A DNA stretch of 13,498 nucleotides from an uncultured Clostridia bacterium (GTDB lineage: Bacteria; Bacillota; Clostridia; Oscillospirales; CAG-272), in the NCBI GenBank assembly GCA_937884385.1, contig CALGCW010000245.1:1-13498 (forward strand). The letters are read 5' to 3'. The position numbers were made by a program, and so were the translations under genes. The notes beneath the pieces were generated by a model that saw nothing but the letters and a program-made list of their open reading frames with translations, did not search any database and had not been told where the DNA came from. Numbering within the stretch: the first letter of the stretch is position 1; each line of letters begins with the position of its first letter. Positions 1-5,106 of this stretch are shown here, piece after piece.

Positions 1-116
1 GTACCCGTTTAGGGGGGAAGGGCGAAACCCAGTGTTTACGGGCTTTTTTAATTGCAAAAACCTCAAAACCCGCGCCCCGTCTGCATTTCAGCAAACGCCA
101 AATCCGCAAACGCAGT
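1..116. other. Left terminal segment outside the visible inverted repeat
   Basis: No gene is visible. The stretch is G/C-rich at first (G runs around 13-22, a GGG-CGAAA-CCC mini-hairpin) and holds CCCGT (4-8) complementary to ACGGG (38-42), followed by six T, so it could form a terminator-like hairpin or a folded DNA end. Because the inverted repeat starts at 117 here but sits exactly at the right edge of the window, these bases are probably the outer part of a longer terminal repeat whose right-hand copy is missing. This is inference; the true 5' end cannot be fixed from the sequence. Confidence 0.5.
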
Positions 117-171
117 ATTTACGCATGTTTCACACATGTTTCACGCATGGTTAATGAGCGTTAACTTGTAC
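117..171 (+). repeat. Terminal inverted repeat, left arm (55 bp perfect)
   Basis: These 55 bases are the exact reverse complement of 13444-13498. Weaker similarity continues inward for a few bases (CGCAAT against CACAAT). Terminal inverted repeats mark the replication origins of linear, protein-primed genomes, where terminal protein and DNA polymerase start synthesis. The arm contains an 11-bp tandem repeat and a GTTAAC site at 160-165. Confidence 0.95.
123..155 (+). repeat. 11-bp tandem repeat within the inverted repeat
   Basis: GCATGTTTCAC (123-133) is followed directly by ACATGTTTCAC (134-144) and by a degenerate third unit beginning GCATGGTTA (145-155). The spacing is close to one helical turn, so a protein could bind successive units on the same face of the DNA. 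Being inside the terminal repeat, it occurs at both genome ends. A role as an origin-binding site is inferred. Confidence 0.7.
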
Positions 172-301
172 GCAATTTTTCACAGAAATGCGGTTCGTTA
201 TAACTAACCTATAACAATGCAAATTAACACTTGACAAATATTGCGATATGTGCATTGACAAAACAGGTTAACGCATGTTAACCTATAAATAGTTAATACT
301 T
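172..301 (+). promoter_or_regulatory. Late promoter region with GTTAAC palindrome
   Basis: No gene lies here. TTGACA occurs at 231-236 and 255-260, and a -10-like TATAAA at 284-289. The TTGACA(255)-TATAAA spacing is 23 nt, too long for a normal sigma-A promoter, so the -10 probably needs an activator, as the phi29 late promoter does. A palindrome of two GGTTAAC arms with a GCAT loop (266-283) fills the space just upstream of the -10. GTTAAC also occurs at 160, 267, 277 and 302. Start of transcription near 296 would put the 70-bp repeat element at the mRNA 5' end. The site assignments are inferred; the repeated motifs are seen directly. Confidence 0.5.
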
Positions 302-371
302 GTTAACTGTCAGCGCTACACACAAAGGTGCTGGAGCTGACTCCGACTTTGCAAAACCAGCAAAGTCGACA
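302..371 (+). repeat. Two-hairpin leader element, copy A (capsid gene leader)
   Basis: This 70-bp segment recurs at 1588-1657 with four mismatches. It encodes two stems: GTCAGC paired with GCTGAC around a loop of about 21 nt, and a 9-bp perfect stem CGACTTTGC / GCAAAGTCG around AAAACCA. All four differences between copies fall in the first loop region, so both stems are conserved. The element lies 38 nt upstream of the capsid ATG, 12 nt after a -10-like TATAAA. It may stabilise or process the late mRNA, or bind a protein. I matched it to no known RNA family. Confidence 0.85.
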
Positions 372-408
372 ACGCAAACCAATTCAAATAAGAAAAGGAG
401 TTAAAGTT

Positions 409-1584
409 ATGGCTATAACCAAATTAACAACAGCCGACATTAGCACAATCGTTAATTCGGCCTATGCACAGTTCACGGGCGATAGTGGTGCAGTCCTTAC
501 AGATGTTCGCGACCTTGTAGATGAAGGCGCTTCTGATATCGCTGCCCTTCGTTCAAAGTTTACCGGAGCGCTGATTGCTCAGGTAACAAAGAACTTTTAC
601 ACACAGACCAGCGCAGAGTCTGAATATGACGATCCCTTCTATCAGGACTCTGAGGAGTTTGGCGCTATTTGTCAGATGATCTCTGCAACAGTTCCGGAAG
701 CAACTTCTAACCCGGCATGGCAGAATTTCGTAAGCGGTACAACAGAAGTCGGAGTTTATACAGTATATCTTCCTACTGTTAAAACAACCTACTTTACAAA
801 GCAGGAAGCTTGGAGCGTACCCCTTACAATCACGGGCGAACAGTGGAACCAGGCATTCAGAGATAATGCAGGCCTTTCAGAGTTTGTACAGTTCATTCAC
901 CTTGTAATGGGTAATGCGATCCTTGCACACAGAGAGCACATGAACGAGATGAACCGTAACAACTTTATCGCGGAAAAGCTCAACGCAGAAGCAGATGCAG
1001 GTGTTGACGGCATTCACGCTGTAGATCTTATTGCACTTTATGCTTCAGAGTTCGCGCTGTCTGCTGCTTTCACCGTAGAAGATGCACTCGCTTCTGATAC
1101 GTTTAAGGCCTTCGCTATGTCTAAGATCGGAGAGTATGCGGACTATATGAAGAAGCAGACAAGCCTCTTTTCAGTAGATGAAACCGTCCGCTTCGTTCCT
1201 TCGGATCGTCTTGTTTGTCAGATGCTCAGCGCATTTGATAAGAAGCTTGCAGTTACACAGGCAGGTATTTATCACAACGACCTTATTAAGATGCCCGGCT
1301 ATAAGACGGTCGCATCTTGGCAGGGACTCGGAGATCTTACCTTTGATAAGCTCTCAAAGATCCATGTTAAGGTTGCTGGCGGTACAGTAGAGCAGACTGG
1401 CATTGTATGCTTACTGGTTGATAAGTGGGCTATCCTCCACACCATTAAGAAGCAGAGAGTTGCATCTCAGCATTTTGATATAGAAGACGTAACACAGTAC
1501 AGTTACCAGTTTGTCGACCAGTACATGAACAACCTGTCTATGCCCGGTATTGTATTCTACATGAGCGATTATACTCCGGCCTAA
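409..1584 (+). CDS. Major capsid protein, phi29 gp8-like
   Basis: This 391-residue protein is the likely main shell protein of the phage head. The start at ATG 409 is set by AAAAGGAG eight bases upstream; an upstream GTG at 328 stays in frame but reads through the structured leader and is unlikely to be used. The assignment rests on the look of the sequence (an N-terminal helical region, then DPFYQDSEEFGAI and a conserved-looking C-terminus ending VFYMSDYTP) and on position first in the structural module, directly before a fibre gene as in phi29. It is shorter than phi29 gp8 (448 residues), which carries an extra Ig-like domain near its C-terminus; such a domain is probably absent here. No scaffold gene precedes it, unlike phi29. 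Two stop codons (TAA TAA) end the gene, and the second leader element starts immediately after them. Confidence 0.82.
   Translation: MAITKLTTADISTIVNSAYAQFTGDSGAVLTDVRDLVDEGASDIAALRSKFTGALIAQVTKNFYTQTSAESEYDDPFYQDSEEFGAICQMISATVPEATSNPAWQNFVSGTTEVGVYTVYLPTVKTTYFTKQEAWSVPLTITGEQWNQAFRDNAGLSEFVQFIHLVMGNAILAHREHMNEMNRNNFIAEKLNAEADAGVDGIHAVDLIALYASEFALSAAFTVEDALASDTFKAFAMSKIGEYADYMKKQTSLFSVDETVRFVPSDRLVCQMLSAFDKKLAVTQAGIYHNDLIKMPGYKTVASWQGLGDLTFDKLSKIHVKVAGGTVEQTGIVCLLVDKWAILHTIKKQRVASQHFDIEDVTQYSYQFVDQYMNNLSMPGIVFYMSDYTPA
1570..1575 (+). promoter_or_regulatory. Possible internal -10 box before leader copy B
   Basis: TATACT lies inside the end of the capsid gene, exactly 12 nt before leader copy B. 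Copy A has TATAAA at the same 12-nt distance. There is no convincing -35 at the usual spacing. If active, it would start a second late transcript near the capsid stop codon. Support comes only from the matching spacing. Confidence 0.3.
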
Positions 1585-1587
1585 TAA

Positions 1588-1657
1588 GTTAACTGTCAGC
1601 GCTACACATAAAGGTATTGAAGCTGACTCCGACTTTGCAAAACCAGCAAAGTCGACA
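1588..1657 (+). repeat. Two-hairpin leader element, copy B (fibre gene leader)
   Basis: Second copy of the 302-371 element, 66 of 70 bases identical. Both stems (GTCAGC/GCTGAC and CGACTTTGC/GCAAAGTCG) are intact. It begins three bases after the capsid stop codon and lies 55 nt upstream of the fibre gene start. Unlike copy A it is followed by a third, G/C-rich hairpin (1667-1689). Confidence 0.85.
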
Positions 1658-1666
1658 GCACACAAA

Positions 1667-1694
1667 TAGGGGAGTTAACAGCTCCCCTAATTTT
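1667..1694 (+). terminator. Terminator-like hairpin between capsid and fibre genes
   Basis: TAGGGGAG (1667-1674) pairs perfectly with CTCCCCTA (1682-1689) around a 7-nt loop, followed by AATTTT. The short, interrupted T run suggests a leaky terminator or a 3'-end-protecting hairpin, which would give more capsid mRNA than downstream mRNA. The GTTAAC spanning its stem-loop border (1674-1679) is complementary to the GTTAAC at the start of leader copy B, so a long-range pairing is possible. Confidence 0.5.
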
Positions 1695-1712
1695 AAAAAG
1701 AGGTGAAAACAT

Positions 1713-2321
1713 ATGATTACAAATAAAGATATAAGGGTAGAGAATGGCAACCTTGTCTTAAATGGTGACAAGTTCCCTTTAGACGGTCAGTCCCCGGAAG
1801 CTATTATGGAGATCGTTGAAGATAACAGCGATACCACACCCACAGAGAACAGTACAGCCCCTGTAACAAGTGGCGGTGTATATACAGCACTTGGAACAAA
1901 GCAGGACACGCTTACTTTTGACACAGCACCCACAGACGAAAGTACAAACCCCGTGACAAGTGGTGGTGTTTATACTGCGCTTGCTGGCAAGCAGGACACA
2001 CTTACCTTTGATACAGAGCCGGGCACAAACGCATCATTATACAGATATGGTAAGTTAAGAATTTTAAATTCTAATCGTTGTACTTATGGAGACCTTAAAA
2101 CCTTCTATAACGGTCTGCCTTCTACTGATAAACCTTCTACATTACGATTTAATGTAATGATACGTACATCGAGCGACAATAAATACATGACTACACCTTT
2201 TGTATATGTAGGCTCAACTTTAGCTGCTATGCACTTTGCAGCTTATAACGCTGACGGGGTAGAAGGTCAGATCGGAGATACAGATCGACTTATCGGAGAA
2301 ATTGTTTATACAGTAGATTAA
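1713..2321 (+). CDS. Head-fibre-like protein with 30-residue repeats
   Basis: A 202-residue protein starting at ATG 1713 behind AGAGGTGA. Residues 43-72 and 73-102 are two consecutive 30-residue units sharing PVTSGGVYTAL and KQDTLTFDT, a pattern common in phage fibre shafts and trimeric appendages. About 40 residues precede the repeats. The C-terminal 100 residues (from about SLYRYGKL) look beta-rich and could be a tip or receptor-contacting domain. Its place directly after the capsid gene matches the phi29 head fibre gene (8.5), so a capsid-attached fibre is the best guess; a tail appendage cannot be excluded. No direct sequence match to phi29 gp8.5 is evident to me. Confidence 0.6.
   Translation: MITNKDIRVENGNLVLNGDKFPLDGQSPEAIMEIVEDNSDTTPTENSTAPVTSGGVYTALGTKQDTLTFDTAPTDESTNPVTSGGVYTALAGKQDTLTFDTEPGTNASLYRYGKLRILNSNRCTYGDLKTFYNGLPSTDKPSTLRFNVMIRTSSDNKYMTTPFVYVGSTLAAMHFAAYNADGVEGQIGDTDRLIGEIVYTVD
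1839..2018 (+). repeat. Two 90-bp tandem coding repeats in the fibre gene
   Basis: The two units encode 30 residues each and share PVTSGGVYTAL and KQDTLTFDT. DNA differences are mostly at third positions (for example ggcggtgta against ggtggtgtt), showing the protein repeat is kept under selection rather than freshly duplicated. Copy number could vary between related phages. Confidence 0.8.
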
Positions 2322-2333
2322 GAGAGGTGCATA

Positions 2334-3512
2334 ATGCTCTTTTCAGAATTAAAACCCAAACAAAAGACATTTCTAACCGAAGTATCATACCAGGACGTAC
2401 TCGCGGAGTACGTTCTGGGCATGCTCGAATATCCGAATTTCCCCGTTGAGATTGAGTATGTAAGATATCTTGACTTTCTTTTACTTAAAGAAGGCAAGGC
2501 AGCTCTCTATAAATCTTCCTACTGGGGGCGCTGGGTAATAGGTAACGTTTCATTTGAGGGTATAGATCTTAACGAATACGGCATGTTACAAGACGCGTAC
2601 GTATTTGACCGCGCCGGGCACGATGAATTATTCAAAGACTGGTTGAACAGTCAGGAGTGTTTTATCTTCTTTAATAATCGCAATCATACTCCAGACATAA
2701 ACATTCCCAGATATGCCGATCTGTTAGCGAAGATTGACATATCACTAAATGCCAATATCGTTAACTCGCGTATGTCGCCCATTGTTGTAGCAAAAGACAA
2801 CAATACAAAGAACCAGCTCGCAGAGATCATAAAACAGAACCATGACGGGCATACAGAGGTTATTACCAGCCCCAACATTTTAAATGATGCAGGGGACGAT
2901 ATAACCGTTGTCAACATTACAGATGTTAATGCTTCCGATAAGATCCAATACTTACTTCATGCAAAGGACGATCTTACAAGAGAGTTCCTTAACTTGTATG
3001 GTCTGCATATTACCGGTACGGGAAAAATGGCGCAACAGTCCGTTGAAGAGATAACAGGAAGCAATAATGCAGCCCTTGTTATTCCCTACGAAATGATGAA
3101 AGCGCGTAATGATACGCTTGAGCGTTTCAATGCAATAACAGGCCTTAACGTGGTATGCCAGCTATCAAAATCTTGGGAGCGTGAAGAGTATGAAGCAGAG
3201 GGAACAGTCAAAGACATTTACCAGATGCAGCCGGAACAGCCTTTACTTGAGGACGAAACAGGATCAGAAGAAGCTACAGATGAACCAGAAGATAGTTCAG
3301 AAGAAGTCACACAGGACACGCTTTATGAGAGCGAGATAGAAGAACCTGAGACGGTTGCCGAAGAAGTGGCAGAGAGAGCTGAGGAAGGCCTTACAGTAGA
3401 AGCCGAAGCAAATACGCTTCCGTTAGACGAAGCAGGAAGGAGAATTATAGAAGATGCAGACAATGATACAACAGGTGTATCGGACGAGGGCAACGCTGCC
3501 GATCCTTCTTGA
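2334..3512 (+). CDS. Portal (upper collar/connector), phi29 gp10-like, with acidic tail
   Basis: A 392-residue protein forming the dodecameric portal through which DNA enters and leaves the head. The first 290 residues read as a phi29-type connector: helical N-terminus, the IDLNEYGMLQDAYVF region, and the segment around SRMSPIVVAKDN and KDDLTREFLNLYGL. The start is ATG 2334 after AGAGAGGTG, 12 nt beyond the fibre gene stop. phi29 gp10 is 309 residues; the excess here is a C-terminal extension (about 283-392) that is extremely acidic, with some 34 Asp/Glu against 3 Arg and no Lys in residues 301-392. This tail is probably disordered or loosely helical. The last 59 nt overlap the lower-collar gene in another frame. 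The family assignment is confident from sequence character and gene order; the tail's role is unknown. Confidence 0.85.
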   Translation: MLFSELKPKQKTFLTEVSYQDVLAEYVLGMLEYPNFPVEIEYVRYLDFLLLKEGKAALYKSSYWGRWVIGNVSFEGIDLNEYGMLQDAYVFDRAGHDELFKDWLNSQECFIFFNNRNHTPDINIPRYADLLAKIDISLNANIVNSRMSPIVVAKDNNTKNQLAEIIKQNHDGHTEVITSPNILNDAGDDITVVNITDVNASDKIQYLLHAKDDLTREFLNLYGLHITGTGKMAQQSVEEITGSNNAALVIPYEMMKARNDTLERFNAITGLNVVCQLSKSWEREEYEAEGTVKDIYQMQPEQPLLEDETGSEEATDEPEDSSEEVTQDTLYESEIEEPETVAEEVAERAEEGLTVEAEANTLPLDEAGRRIIEDADNDTTGVSDEGNAADPS

Positions 3513-4638
3513 GAATTACACAGCAGAGCAGAAGGCAGCTACCGAAATAAAGACCGCTGATAACGTGTCTATTTTCGATTTTGAGATGTTCCAGGGCATT
3601 ATAGAGGATAAATACCCCTTCTATGTAACAGACCTTTACAGCGCCTCTGAGAGCATCACAGAGGCACAAGCTGCTACAATGTTCTACAATAAATATGCTC
3701 GCTGGAAGTCAAGAAGGCTTGACGGTATAAGGAAGGCCTACAGAGCTTTGACAGAAGATTATAATCCGATCTGGAATTATGACAGATACGAGGAAGGGAC
3801 GGAAACCGATACCACAACACACGGCCTTAAAGTATCGACAAACGTAGACACAAAGACCAGCAACAACACCGACCTTAAATCTGCGACCGCATCAGATGTT
3901 AAAGTGTCCAATAATACGGACATTAAAACAGCTCATGCAGAGAACTATAAAGACAGCACCAACACAGATATAAAGGCCAGCACCGCAACAGATGTTAAGG
4001 CTTCAACAGCTTCCGATCTTACGTCTGCGATCAATACCAATATGCAGGAGTCGGAAACATTAAGCACACAGACTGATAAGCGCCCTACATGGTCAGCAGA
4101 CAACCAGACAACAGCGGTTCAGACGATGCTTCCGGGTACGAAAACAAAGTCCGGAGATGATGAGGACAACTTTACACATACGACCGGATCAGCTACCAAC
4201 AACTACACGCAGACAGAAGGAAATGTCGAAAATAATTATACAAGGACAGCCGGAACAGCCGAAAACAACTATACGCAGCGTATCGCAACGGGTACAGACA
4301 ATTATGACCAGACCACCGGAACAGCCTTAGACAACTACAGTAAGACGGAAGGATCTGCACAAAACAACTATACACAGACCACCGGAAACGCGCTTAACAA
4401 CTATAGTCAGACCACCGCAAACGGACTGAACAACTATACCCAGGAAAGCGGAACGACCAAAAGAGAGCATGAAAAAGACAATGTTCATATGTACGGCAAT
4501 ATCGGTGTTACGCAAAGTTCCGAACTTGTACAGAATGAATTATTGCTCCGCAAGTATGATCTGGTAGACAGCCTTGTAAGAGAGTTTGTTGAAAGTGTGT
4601 CATACTATGTGTCAGACCTTATAGAAGAGGGGGTATAA
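3454..4638 (+). CDS. Lower collar protein, phi29 gp11-like, with repeat insertion
   Basis: A 394-residue adaptor between portal and tail knob. The N-terminal 115 residues contain the typical YPFYVTDLYSASESI and YARWKSRRLDGIRKAY segments, and the C-terminal 55 residues hold GNIGVTQSSELVQNELLLRK and a helical end, both characteristic of phi29-type lower collars. Between them is a long low-complexity insertion: an irregular array with recurring TDIK/SDVK (about residues 123-196) and nine regular 11-residue units (239-337). phi29 gp11 is only 293 residues. ATG 3454 follows AGGAAGGAG by 11 nt; ATG 3463 is an alternative start. The first 59 nt are shared with the acidic end of the portal gene, so translation is probably coupled. 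Confidence 0.85.
   Translation: MQTMIQQVYRTRATLPILLENYTAEQKAATEIKTADNVSIFDFEMFQGIIEDKYPFYVTDLYSASESITEAQAATMFYNKYARWKSRRLDGIRKAYRALTEDYNPIWNYDRYEEGTETDTTTHGLKVSTNVDTKTSNNTDLKSATASDVKVSNNTDIKTAHAENYKDSTNTDIKASTATDVKASTASDLTSAINTNMQESETLSTQTDKRPTWSADNQTTAVQTMLPGTKTKSGDDEDNFTHTTGSATNNYTQTEGNVENNYTRTAGTAENNYTQRIATGTDNYDQTTGTALDNYSKTEGSAQNNYTQTTGNALNNYSQTTANGLNNYTQESGTTKREHEKDNVHMYGNIGVTQSSELVQNELLLRKYDLVDSLVREFVESVSYYVSDLIEEGV
4168..4464 (+). repeat. Nine 33-bp (11-residue) coding repeats in the collar gene
   Basis: Residues 239-337 of the lower collar form nine consecutive 11-residue units of the form N[YF][TSD]xxxxGxxx[ND], such as NYTQTEGNVEN, NYTQTTGNALN and NYSQTTANGLN. The period is strict with no indels. 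The units are polar and Thr/Asn-rich with one aromatic each, more like a beta-solenoid or extended fibre than a hydrophobic coiled coil. Codons differ between units, so the array is old or selected. Confidence 0.85.
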
Positions 4639-4639
4639 G

Positions 4640-5095
4640 ATGTTACTACAGTTATACCAAAACGCTACACCACCGCCCCACATGGGGCGGAGTTTAAATC
4701 CGATAGCTGCAATTACAGTGCCGGATAGTGTTATAGAAAAAATGGATTTATTAAATCCTGTTATAACACTTAAGAATGACCAATTCAGTCAATATGCCGC
4801 CGCCAATTATTGCAGACTTGGCGCACCGTTTAACCGCTATTATTTTATGGGAACAGCTACAGCAGGCGAGGACGGATTGACCAGAATACCCTGTCATGTA
4901 GATGTGCTTTATACTTACAGAAACCAAATTTTAAACGCAGAGTGCATAGCAGAGAGATCCAGTTCTGCATACTCTGATTACTTGCAGGACGAGTATATAA
5001 AGGTTGAACAGGGCTACAAGTACAATGTTTCAAAATTCAACTATGCATTTGATCCTGATACCGGAGATTATATTCTTCTGGTATCCGGTAGTTAA
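4640..5095 (+). CDS. Small tail protein resembling the tail-knob N-terminal domain
   Basis: A 151-residue protein, one base after the collar gene stop, with a strong GAAGAGGGGG site before ATG 4640. The order of its features, NRYYFMGTATAG, then CHVDVLYTYRNQI and CIAERSSSAYSDYLQDEY, resembles the N-terminal region of phi29 gp9, where a WFYAFV strand is followed by HFEIDVLQTW and FIVREHV. In phi29 this domain is fused to the rest of the tail knob; here it is a separate gene that ends 11 nt before the large knob gene, which is in a different reading frame. It probably joins the tail tube next to the collar. The homology was judged by eye, and a distinct tail protein remains possible. Confidence 0.65.
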   Translation: MLLQLYQNATPPPHMGRSLNPIAAITVPDSVIEKMDLLNPVITLKNDQFSQYAAANYCRLGAPFNRYYFMGTATAGEDGLTRIPCHVDVLYTYRNQILNAECIAERSSSAYSDYLQDEYIKVEQGYKYNVSKFNYAFDPDTGDYILLVSGS

Positions 5096-5106
5096 AGGGG
5101 GACAAA

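Noticed and set aside
1..48. Rho-independent terminator at the left edge
   Set aside because: CCCGT/ACGGG followed by six T fits loosely, but the loop is long and no gene could precede it if this is the genome end, so it was not listed as a terminator.
231..259. Sigma-A promoter from the first TTGACA (231-236)
   Set aside because: At 16-18 nt spacing there is no -10-like hexamer; the nearest, TATGTG, is too close.
302..371. Leader element as a hammerhead or delta-like ribozyme
   Set aside because: The CTGAC next to a stem recalls a hammerhead, but the GAAA and the CTGANGA core are missing. A delta-like fold would need a P2 pairing that is not conserved in copy B.
328..408. N-terminal extension of the capsid protein from GTG 328
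   Set aside because: It reads through the two-hairpin leader element and has no ribosome binding site, while ATG 409 has AAAAGGAG at ideal spacing.
4193..4375. Minus-strand frame opposite the collar repeats
   Set aside because: Its repeated Cys/Tyr/Phe pattern simply mirrors the repetitive collar coding sequence.
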